NCBI RefSeq assembly: GCF_000283155.1
Contig: NW_004454166.1
Location: 10,095,170-10,159,169 of the forward strand
DNA from: Ceratotherium simum simum
Taxonomy: Eukaryota > Chordata > Mammalia > Perissodactyla > Rhinocerotidae
Length of the DNA: 64,000 nt
Direction of reading: 5' to 3'
Part shown: in pieces, positions 1 to 8,611 of the stretch
How the letters are laid out: every line of letters begins with the position of its first letter
How positions within the stretch are numbered: the stretch's first letter is position 1
The notes under the pieces: generated by a model
Database searches by the model: none
Seen by the model: the letters and a program-made list of their open reading frames with translations, nothing else
Told to the model about the DNA's origin: nothing
Position numbers and translations under genes: made by a program

Positions 1-225
1 CGTGAAGCTGGCGGCTTGTGAAGGCGGCGTTTTTCCTCTCCAGAAGGGAGTTTCTCCCTCTTCCACCTCAACTAGGATTGTCCTTTGTTGCAGGAGTTCC
101 TCTTACCCAGTTTTCAGTTCTGTCTCAGGGTTAATTTTTCCACGAGTAGTTGTAAATTGTCTGTGTCCGCGGGAGGAGGCGGTGAGTTCAGAGTCTGCCT
201 ATGCTGCCATCTTGACTTCTCCCTC
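1..225 (-). mobile_element. 5' end of an L1 retrotransposon (5'UTR), cut by the window edge
   Basis: Read on the minus strand this stretch starts near 223 with a 'GGGAGAAGTCAAGATGGC' type leader, the usual first bases of an L1 5'UTR, and runs GC-rich toward position 1 and out of the window. The sequence upstream (226 onward) is an older L1 in the same orientation, so this copy probably inserted into it. The family assignment rests on the leader motif and the composition change at about 225. The 5'UTR is unlike the repeat-bearing one at 22.7-23.5 kb, so at least two L1 5'UTR types occur in the window. Confidence 0.55.
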
Positions 226-1955
226 AAATGAAGTTATTCTAGCACTATTTGTTGAAAAGATTATCCTTTCCCTCATTGAATTATCTTGGCACTTTTGTTG
301 AAAATCTATTGACCTTACATGTGTGCGTCTATTTCTGAACTATATTCTGTTCCATTGATTTATGTGTCTATCCTTAGCCAATACCAAACTGTCTTTATAA
401 CTATAACTCTATAGTAAGTCTTGAAATCTAATAGCATAAGTATTTCAACTTTGTTCTTTTTCAAGATTTCTTTGGATATTCTAGGTCTTTTACATTTCTA
501 TTAAAATATTATAATCAAAGTGTTAACTTTCTACCAAAAAATAGGCTTCTGGGATTGTGATTGAGATTGTATTGTATCTATAGATCCATTTGGGAGAAAT
601 GACATCTTAAAAATACTGAGCCTACCAATCCATGAATGTGTTATGTCTCTCTCTTTATTTAGGTCTTTTAAAATTTCTCATAGTAATGTGTTGCAATTTT
701 CATTGTTTTACATAGATTTTGTTAAATTTCAGTTTATTATAGTTAATATTTTTGGATGCCTTTATAAATAGTAATTTAAAAATTTTCAGTTTTGAATTTT
801 ACATTGCTTATATGTAGATTTACTGTTGATTCTTGTATACTGTTCTTGTGTCCTGTGGCCTTGCTAAATTTACCTATTGTTTCTTGTATCTTTTGTCTAG
901 ATTTTTTAGCATTGTCTACATACATGATCTTTTTGTCTATAATAAATAATAAAGATGGTTTTACTTTTTCCTTTTTAATATGGATGCTATTTATTTTTAT
1001 TTTTTTGCCTTATTTTCCTGGCTAGAACCTCCAGTACAATGATGAATAGAAATGGCAAGAGTGGACATCTTTGTCTTATTCCTAACCTTAGTGGGAAAAC
1101 ATTATGTGATGTTAGCTGTAAGTGTCTTATAGATGCCCTTTATCAGGTTGAGGAAATTCCCTTCTATTCCTAGTTTGCTGAGAATTTTTATAGTGCATTG
1201 GTGTGGAATTTTGTTAAATGCTTTGTTCTGCATTGGTTGAGATGATCATGTGGTTTTTCTCCTATATTCTGTTAAAATAGTGGATTACATTGATTGATTT
1301 TTTTAAATGTTATATCAGTCTTTCATTTCTGTGATAAACCTCACTTAGTCGTGATGTATCCTTATCTTATATTCCTAGATTCAATTTGCTAGTATTTTTC
1401 AAGGATTTTTTTTCCAGTGTGTTTATGAAGAATATTGGTTTGTGGTTTTCTTTGTAATTTCTTTGTCTGGTTTTTGTGTCAGCATAACACTGAGCTCGTT
1501 AAATACGTTGAGAAGTGTTTGATTCTCTACTCTCTGAAAGAGTTTATGTAGGTTTGATATTATTTCTTAGTTAAATGTTTGTTATAGGACTGTTCAGATT
1601 TTCTAATTTATTTGTGTTCATTTTGGTAAGTTGTATTTTTCAAGAAATTTGCCATTTCATTTAAGTTTTCAATTTTGTTGGCATGAAACTGTTCATAATA
1701 TTCTTTGTTACACTTTTAATGTTTATAGAATTTGTAGTGATGTCTCCACTTTCATTCCTGGTATTGGTCATTTCTATCTTCTCTTTCCCTCTTTTTAAAT
1801 CTGTCTAGCTAGATGTTTATCAGTTTCATCAGTAGGTTTGAAAGACCCAGCCTTTGGTTTCATTGTTTTCTGTTTTCTGTTTCACTAATTTTAGGTCTAC
1901 ATTATGTCCTTCCTTATACTTACTTTAGGCTTACTTTATTCTTTTTCTATAAAGA
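226..1955 (-). mobile_element. Old L1 fragment, ORF2 (reverse transcriptase) region
   Basis: This is antisense L1 ORF2. Typical landmarks are the 'CCATTGATTTATGTGTCTATCC' region near 350, the stretch around 1020-1090 antisense to the reverse-transcriptase segment before the FADD box, and the T-rich run toward 1900. No frame is open over any length, so the copy is dead and old (L1M type by eye). Its 5' limit is vague because a plus-strand L1 piece follows directly. An AT-rich intergenic spacer is ruled out by the ordered L1 landmarks. Confidence 0.75.
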
Positions 1956-1969
1956 AAAGATTGGTAAGT

Positions 1970-2345
1970 TTGACTCCATGACATTTTTTTTCAAGTTGCA
2001 TGGCAAAAAACATCATGGGCAAAGTAAAAACTTGTCTGTCAAACTGTGATAAAATATTTGCAACATGTATCACAAAGGGCTTATAGTCCTGATATATAAC
2101 AACCTCTTAAAAATTAAGGGATAAAGGACCAAAAACTTGATAGAAAAATTAAAAGAAACTTATTAACAGACAATTCACACAGAAAAGATATGATGTCCCA
2201 CAAACGTGAAAAAACGTGAAACTCATAATTTGAGAAATATTATTTAAAATAACACTCAGATACTATTTCTTATCAGACTGGCAAAAATGAAAAGTCTGGC
2301 TATATATTCTGTTTATGAGGCTGTGGAGATCCAGACACTTGCAAT
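1970..2345 (+). mobile_element. Old L1 fragment, end of ORF2, plus strand
   Basis: The stretch reads in L1 sense. It shows the 'CACAAAGGGCTTATAGTCC' region, which corresponds to the ORF2 C-terminal part, followed by the 'ACTGGCAAAAATGAAAAG' block and the 'GAGGCTGTGGAGA' block. It is heavily mutated and lacks both ends. It lies tail to tail with the minus-strand L1 to its left. No TSD is visible. Confidence 0.65.
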
Positions 2346-2857
2346 TTTTCGTTTTCCGTGTTTTCTGGATATGCTTGCATGTTTGTTTTTCTTTTCAGTT
2401 TCTTTCCCAGCTATTTTTGGATATTGATATGAAATTTAATAGCAATTTGTCTAACTCCATAAGAAACATGTTATTTTTATTGAGATTTTGTTACATTTAT
2501 AAATTAACTTAGGCAGTTATATTACATAGGAAGGAAAGCATAGAGTGAGACAGGACTGAGGACAAAGCCATGAGATTCTCTAATGTTTAGAGAAAGATGA
2601 TTTCAGAATGGGAAACTGGAAAGAAGTGGCTGATGAAGTAAGAGGAAAACCAGGAGGTGGTTTTAAGAAGGACGGGCTGGTCATTTGTGCTGAATGCCGT
2701 TGAGAGGTGTATTCAGATAGTATATTGTTGAATACGTGAATGAAGGACAATGTTATTAGGCTCTTTGAGCGATACAACTGGGCATATAAAGTTTGAATAA
2801 GACCCAAACTCTGTCTTCAAGATGTTATTGTCTAAAAAGAAATATGAGACATGTACA
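2346..2857. other. Unassigned AT-rich DNA
   Basis: I recognise no gene or repeat here. The short open frames on both strands lack splice sites and codon structure. Confidence 0.5.
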
Positions 2858-2985
2858 CTATACTTTTAAACTTTATGAGGATAGGGACTAGGTTTGTTTT
2901 ATGCATCACTCCATCCCTAGCATTATATCTGGTGTGTGTAGTAGATTTTTAATATATGTTTGTTGACTGACTGATAAATGACCAA
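2858..2985 (+). repeat. L2 LINE 3' tail
   Basis: The order 'GGATAGGGACTAGGTTTG', a '(T)CCCTAGCA' core and a final 'TTTGTTGACTGACTGA' tail matches the 3' end of L2, in sense on the plus strand. It is diverged, as expected for an element older than placental radiation. Confidence 0.6.
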
Positions 2986-3800
2986 AATGCTCTTTCATAG
3001 GGCTCTCTGTGTTTAATTCTCCCATATTTATTTATCTAAGGCTTTGCTACCAGAAATGAACAATTCATTTACCTAGTTTATTGAAAAGGACATTTATAAA
3101 AATGGAAATCTTAAGATGTTAATTTATTTGACAGTCATTCAGGTTAATAATTATTGATGTCTGAGTGAATGATATCACCAATGAAGAAAGCGTAGATGAC
3201 TAGAAAGCCTGGTTGAATATGCCATGTGCCGTCAGGACTTCATTATAGGGCAAAGTGACTTTCATTGGAGGGCATTGAGGAAGGCTTGATTGAGTACATA
3301 CTTGAGTTGCGCTGCAAAGGATTGTGTGGATTTGGGCAGGTAGATTCAGGAAGAAGTATGTTCTGGGTGGAGAGATTAATTATGTAGATTTTGCTTATAT
3401 AGATATATTGTATTAGTCTTTGAATTATTCATGTGAGGTAGAAGTTATATTTATTCAATACTAGGCACTATTGAGGATATTAAAGTTCATAAGTACTATT
3501 TGTGCACTTAAAGAACTTATATTGTAAGTCACATTTTTCTGAGTATTTTTGAAATGGTATAACATGAGATATTATATAAATAATATGGCAGAGCTTCAAG
3601 AAATTTCTTTAGCTGAATAAATTTATATTTTAGGATATGTTTTAAATATGAGATTATCCTTAGGGCTTCTACTTTCTTTTGTTTCCTTCCCTTTTTATGC
3701 AAGAGACCAGTAAGTCAAATGCTATTTAATTTAGGTAATATACTTTTTCTTTTAATAGTTTGCTAAATAAAGAGACAGTTTTATATTTTATTTGTAAAAG
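2986..3800. other. Unassigned DNA upstream of the first candidate exon
   Basis: No repeat or gene recognised. The last about 80 bases are T-rich and end in an AG at 3799-3800 that could serve as a splice acceptor for the open frame that follows. Confidence 0.45.
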
Positions 3801-4036
3801 AATAAGGCTTCATTCCATTTGTCACCATTATATTTGTGTCACCTTGCTGAATCAAGGCCTGATAAGAGGCTGAATTCACAGAAGTCCGTCCTTGAACCTC
3901 GTAAGTCTATCTCAGCAGTAATTTCTGATGCCAGCAATACTCCTCAGCTGAGTGATGAGTCTACTGGGAGTGGAGATTCTATTAAAATTCTTGACTTTGA
4001 AAAATACTATAGTTCACGTTCTCAGGAAATACTTTA
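3801..4036 (+). CDS. Candidate coding exon of an unidentified gene
   Basis: After a T-rich stretch and an AG at 3799-3800 a frame stays open for 78 codons to a TAG at 4034-4036. The translation is hydrophilic, rich in Ser, Asp and Lys, and ends in a segment (about residues 65-78) with 'LDFEKYYSSRSQEIL'. This looks more like real protein than antisense repeat, and no known repeat covers it. A strong donor-like 'C|GTAAGT' lies inside at 3900/3901, so the exon could end there in phase 1, with the rest read only if the intron is retained. I do not recognise the protein. Alternatives are a retained chance ORF or a decayed exon; the polypyrimidine tract is only moderate. Confidence 0.3.
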
Positions 4037-5214
4037 GATCCTGACAGTCTTCTCTTTTGGATTTTGTAGAAAGACATTGCTGTTTCCCTGACAGTGGACC
4101 ATTGTTTTTATCTGAATTCTTTTATCTTTTATTGGCAGTCTATGAATTCAAGCTATGACCGAGATAATTATGCTAGTACATTTCATTGTAACTATTTATT
4201 TTAAAGAGTAATTTAATATAAGGAAGTTCTTCTTAGATTGTACCTAATAATGGCATAAACTTGGAGGTTAACACTATATTTAGACTCTTCTCACTCTATA
4301 TTCTCTCTCCAGGTGACCACATTCATATTCATGCCTTTACCTTTTACTTATGTGGTAATGACTTCCAAATCTATATCCCTTACAGAGGTTTCTGGGCAAA
4401 CCTCTGTTACTGCATATACTCTTTACTGTTCTGTAATTACTGATTTACTTGCCTGTCTCTGACTAGTTTGTAAGGTCCTTGAGGGCAGGGACGGCATTCG
4501 GCATTCTTCTGGCAGCCAGATGTAATGCACAAGCAGATTATTTTAATTCTGTTGATGCTTGGTTTTAGGTTTTGTTAGTGATGTTCTATTTCAGGTTTGC
4601 TTTTCTAGAATGTGACCCTTTTGGGGTTTCAATTTAAGCCTGAGGTATATTCCTGGGCAGTTCTACCTTGGCTGGCCTTGAACTCCAACCTCTCTTCCCA
4701 GCACCAAGCAGCTGGCTGCTGAAGTGTCTACTCAGCTCTTGGCTTCCCGGCTGTTGCTCTCTGCTAGGTTTTTGAAATCTCTTTCTATATTTGCCCCATT
4801 GAGGGCTGGTAAACTCCTCCAGGGCAGGTTATGCATGGATTTTTGGGCTCACTTCCATGTGGTTGCCTCGTCTTTGAGCTGTATTGCCCTCAAGTCCTAG
4901 ATGCTTTGACATGCTCAGAATGCAGCCTCTGTCTCCTTAGCCCATTTGGTTGCTTGCTGTTCCCCTATGCTGTGAATTGACATTTATCATTAAAAGAAAA
5001 AGCCAGGGTGAATGTGGAGCTCACCTTGTTCAGTTTCCTTTCTCTTAGGGATCGTAAGTTTCTGCCATCAAGTTCTGTCTGTATCGGTTGTTCTCCAGTG
5101 CTTTTTAACAGTTGTTTTATGTATTTCTGTCTTTTATATTGATTTTGGTGAGAGACTGAATCTGATATAAGGTATTTAATCATGGCTGGCCTGAAGCCTG
5201 TATGCATGCATTTA
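4037..5214. other. Mostly unassigned DNA with a possible L2 tail
   Basis: No gene seen. Around 4465-4500 the phrase 'AAGGTCCTTGAGGGCAGGGA' resembles the L2 3' region on the plus strand, but too little is preserved to delimit it. Confidence 0.4.
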
Positions 5215-5600
5215 AAAAAAAGTTTGTTATTTTGTTTGTTTATTTTTATTGAGGTCAAATTCACATAACAAAATCAACTATTCAAAGTATACAATTCAGT
5301 GGCATTTAGTACATTCACAATGTTGTGTGTGCATCACATTTTTAAGTTATTTAAATGATAGTACACTATAGCTCTTGTTCTTTGTCTCATTTTCACCTAA
5401 CAGTATGTTTTAAGAATTTTTCCGTATTACTTTTGTATTTATTACTTTTAATAGCTGCACAGTATGCATTTCACTTATCCGTTCTTCTTGTAATGGACAC
5501 TACTTTCTCTCCAACTCTCCACTACCTAGACTATGTTGCAGTTAATAAAAATTTATTCTTGATTTCATTTTCCTCAAACAAGTGGATTAGGTAGGGGCCT
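5215..5600 (-). mobile_element. Old L1 3' end
   Basis: A T-rich start is followed by 'TTATTGAGGTCAAATTCACA' and 'TACAATTCAGTGGCATTTAG', which are antisense to the L1M 3'UTR. Antisense ORF2 end sequence then reaches about 5560. It is strongly diverged and truncated at its 5' side. Confidence 0.75.
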
Positions 5601-5951
5601 CTTATGGAAATTTGATTCCCAAAATTTCTAGTTTGATTTATTATCTGAGATCTGCTGGAGGAATCGACTCTTTGAAAATCATGGGCTTTTGGAACCATTC
5701 TGGTCCTTAAAGCTCTCCCCCCACATCTGTTTTGGCGTCAGTCTAATTTCTTGAGCAAATCTAAACATCTCTGAACACTGTGCATTTTGCCAGATAAAGA
5801 TTTGGTAGCACTCCCCATTCCACCTCTTAGTGTCTCAGTTCCTTGTATATAAATATACATATGGAAAAAATGAGATGATAGAGATTTTCTACAGTCCCTC
5901 CTAGGGGCAGTATTCTGTAATTCCCTGAAAGTCTGTGACCAGATAATGATA
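5601..5951. other. Unassigned DNA
   Basis: Nothing recognisable on either strand. Confidence 0.5.
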
Positions 5952-6195
5952 GAATGCAGTGTATTTAGTGACTGGACTCAAAACCTGGGTGTTCTAAACT
6001 ATTTTTCCACTTATTAGCTCTGTGACTTTAGGCAAGTTACTTAACCTGTCAGAGCCTCGTTTCCTCATCTCTGTGATGAGAGTAATAATAGAGTAGCTGT
6101 TGGATTAAAGTTAAAAACAATAAGGTGATGTAGAACACTTAACACAGTTCTGGTGTATGTTAAGTGCATAGTAATAGCTGTTATTGGTTGTTTGG
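5952..6195 (+). repeat. MIR SINE
   Basis: The MIR core 'GCTCTGTGACTTTAGGCAAG' followed by 'TTACTTAACCTGTCAGAGCC' and 'TTTCCTCATCT' is clear at about 6017-6071. A tail resembling 'CACAGTTCTGGTGTATG' and the end of MIR follow. Sense orientation, nearly full length, well diverged. Confidence 0.85.
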
Positions 6196-6995
6196 TGCAG
6201 ACTGTAGATGATATTTTATCTTTCTATTGCCTTTGAATACTAAATGTATTTTTGTGGTTATACTGCTCATTTGGCACCCAAAAATATGGTACCTTGTACC
6301 ATTATTATTGTTAATGAGTTATGTTCTTTTCCATTAATTAAGTATAAGCTTGTAGAGAACAGAGATTTCCTAGATCCTAGCTTAGTTTGCTTCTCCTGAA
6401 GATCAAATTAAGAATGCATTTTAGCCCAGAAATAAACCCATACATATATGGTAAAATTAATTTACTACAAAGGACCCAAGAATATACAATGAGAAGGGGT
6501 AGTCTCTTCAATAAATTGTGTTGGGAAAACTGGACAGCCACATGCAAAAGAATGAAAATGGACCACTATCTTACATCATACACAAAAATTAACTCTAAGT
6601 GGATTAAAGACGTGAATGTAAGACCTGAAACCATAAAACTCCTAGAAGAAAACATTGTGGTAATGTCTTGGTGAGGATTTTTTGGATCTGATACCAAAAG
6701 CACAGGCAACAAAAGCAAAAATGAACAAGTGGGACTACATCAAACTAAAAAGCTCTGAACAGCAAAGGAAAATGCAACCTACTGAATGGGAGAAAATATT
6801 TGCAAATCATATATCTGATGAGTTCAAAATATATAAAGAACTCATACAACTCAATAGCACAAAACAATCTGATTAAAAAATGAGCAGATCTGAATAGACA
6901 TTTTTCCAAAGAAGATGTACAGATGGCCAACAGGTACATGAAAAGATGTTCGACATCACTAATCATCAGAGACCACACAAATCAAAACCACAATG

Positions 6996-7239
6996 AGGGG
7001 CCGGCCCTGTGGCGTAGCGGTTAAGTGTGCGTGCTCCGCTGCTGGCAGCCCGGGTTTGGATCCCGGGCACGCACCGATGCACCGCTTGTCGGGCCATGCT
7101 GTGGCGGCATCCCATATAAAGTAGAGGAAGACGGGCACAGATGTTAGCCCAGAGCCAGTCTTCCTCAGCAAAATAGAGGAGGATTGGCATGGATGTTAGC
7201 TCAGGGCTGATCTTCCTCACACACACACACACACACAAA
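6996..7239 (+). mobile_element. ERE SINE inserted in the L1
   Basis: It begins with the ERE head (GGGGCCGGCCCTG at 6997) and tRNA-like promoter boxes, and ends with two 'TTAGC(C/T)CAG' tail repeats and a run of CA dinucleotides before the A-tail. The 12-bp TSD AAAACCACAATG is at 6984-6995 and 7240-7251. It lies in L1 ORF2, so it arrived later than the L1. Confidence 0.95.
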
Positions 7240-7587
7240 AAAACCACAATGCGATATCACCTTATATCTGTCAGAATGGCTATTATCAAAAAGACAAGAA
7301 ATAAGTTTTGACAAGCATGTGGAGAAAGGGAACCCTTCTGTGCTGTTGGTGGGAATGTAAATTGGTGCAACCACTGTGGAAAACACTATGGAATTCCTCA
7401 AAAAATTAAAAATAGAACTACCATATTACCCAGCAATTCCACTTCTAGGTATTTATCTGAAAAAAATGAAAACACTAACTCGAAAAGGTATATGCACCCC
7501 TATGTTCATTGCAGCATCATCATTTACAATAGCTAAGATATGGAAACAACCTAAGTGTCCATTGATGGATGAGTGGATAAACATGTG

Positions 7588-7622
7588 GTTATCTATCTAT
7601 CTGTCTATCTGTCTATCATCTA
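7588..7622 (+). repeat. TCTA/TCTG tetranucleotide microsatellite
   Basis: About nine imperfect repeats of TCTA and TCTG in the distal part of the L1. It probably grew from short repeats already present in L1 and is likely length-polymorphic. Confidence 0.8.
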
Positions 7623-7829
7623 TCCAATGGAATATTATTTAGCCATGAAAAGAATGAAATCTTGCCGTTTGTGACAACATGGACAGAGCTTGGAGGCATT
7701 ATGCTAAGCGAAATAAGTCAGATGGAGAAAGGCAAATACCATATGATTTCACATGTATGTGGAATCCAAAACAAACAAACAAAAAACTAAGTTCATAGAT
7801 ACAGAGAACAGATTGGTGGTTGCCAGAGG

Positions 7830-7860
7830 TGGGGGTGAAGGGTTGGGTGGGGGGTGGGGT
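7830..7860 (+). other. G-quadruplex-type tract in the L1 3'UTR
   Basis: Runs of 5, 3, 3, 6 and 4 G with loops of 1-4 bases meet the usual G3+N1-7 rule several times over. A guanine-rich polypurine tract in the 3'UTR is a known shared trait of mammalian L1s; this copy keeps it on the sense strand. Its function is not established by the sequence. Confidence 0.75.
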
Positions 7861-8280
7861 AATGGATGAAGAGTCAAAAGGTATAAACTTCCAGTCGTAA
7901 AATAAAGTCATTGGGATGTAATGTACAGCACGATGACTATAGTTAATAGTGTATTGTGTATTTGAAAGTTGCTAAGAGAATAGTTCTTAAAAGTTCTCAT
8001 CACAGGAAAAAAAAATTTATAACTATGTATCGTGACCTATTGTGGTGATCATTTTGCAATATATACAAATATTGAATCATTGTGTTGTACACCTGAAACT
8101 AATATAATGTTATATGTCAATTGTACCTCAATAAAAATATATATTTTTTTAATTTAAAAAAAGTGGGGAAAAAAGAATGCATTTTGAATCTTTTTCTTGT
8201 TTTATTTACTTTCTCCTCTCAGTTTTGAGAAACAGAAAACATTTGTATTTAAATTCAAAATTAAACTTTTTTTTTTCCAG

Positions 8281-8496
8281 ATAACCATGATGATTACAGA
8301 GACTCCTACTGTGTCTTTTGCTCCTTTTGAGGATACATTGAGTCGGATGCTGTTTGGCTGGCAGCAGCAGTTTTCATCATGTGAAAAGAAAAGTGAAACA
8401 AAATCATCTTTTAATGGTACTGGTTCATCGACCTCAAAACCTATAGCTGATGCTTCAGATAAAATTAAAAAGAAACATATTAAGAAGACTGAGTAA
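8281..8496 (+). CDS. Candidate last coding exon of an unidentified gene
   Basis: A strong acceptor (ten-T tract then CCAG, ending at 8280) is followed by 71 open codons and a TAA at 8494-8496. The peptide has an amphipathic, aromatic segment 'FEDTLSRMLFGWQQQF' near residues 16-31, then a Ser/Thr-rich stretch, and ends in a Lys-rich tail (KIKKKHIKKTE). Acceptor, open frame, stop and an AATAAA at 8586-8591 together make a plausible terminal exon of a plus-strand gene. I could not name the protein. It is open in phase 0; joining it to the internal GTAAGT donor at 3901 would need phase 1 and gives a stop, so intermediate exons or another transcript would be needed. A lone chance ORF cannot be excluded. 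Confidence 0.45.
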   Translation: MTMMITETPTVSFAPFEDTLSRMLFGWQQQFSSCEKKSETKSSFNGTGSSTSKPIADASDKIKKKHIKKTE

Positions 8497-8585
8497 ATTT
8501 ACTTGATGAGCTCTAGAAGGCAAAAAAAGTTTTTCTTATTATCTGCCTTTCAGATTGTGATAAATATTTCTATGTAAATGATATG

Positions 8586-8591
8586 AAATAA
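8586..8591 (+). terminator. Polyadenylation signal AATAAA
   Basis: The AATAAA lies 90 bases after the TAA of the candidate last exon, followed within about 40 bases by GT-rich sequence. It suits a short 3'UTR, but AATAAA is also frequent by chance in AT-rich DNA. Confidence 0.4.
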
Positions 8592-8611
8592 AGATTGTAT
8601 ATAAGGAATGG

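Larger units (their letters stand above)
6410..8185 (+). mobile_element. 5'-truncated L1 insertion with 13-bp target-site duplication
   Basis: The 13-bp direct repeat AAGAATGCATTTT occurs at 6410-6422 and 8173-8185 and brackets the element at 6423-8172, which ends in an A-rich tail. It holds the last part of ORF2 (broken at several points), an ERE inserted at 6996-7239, a TCTA/TCTG microsatellite at about 7588-7622 and a G-rich 3'UTR tract. With the ERE and its duplicated target removed it is about 1.5 kb long, a typical 5'-truncated target-primed insertion. It lies about 100 bp upstream of the candidate last exon at 8281, hence in an intron if that gene is real. Confidence 0.95.

Noticed and set aside
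6997..7080. tRNA gene suggested by A- and B-box-like sequence in EREs and in the SINE at 30878
   Set aside because: The acceptor arms do not pair, the copies carry SINE bodies and A-tails, and TSDs prove retroposition.
7585..7630. CRISPR-like or other prokaryotic repeat arrays
   Set aside because: Repeats here are short microsatellites without spacers, and the whole window is mammalian.
3801..8496. Splicing the donor at 3900/3901 directly to the acceptor at 8280 to make one gene
   Set aside because: The donor leaves one base of a codon, while the downstream frame is open only in phase 0. The join reaches a stop after about 16 codons.
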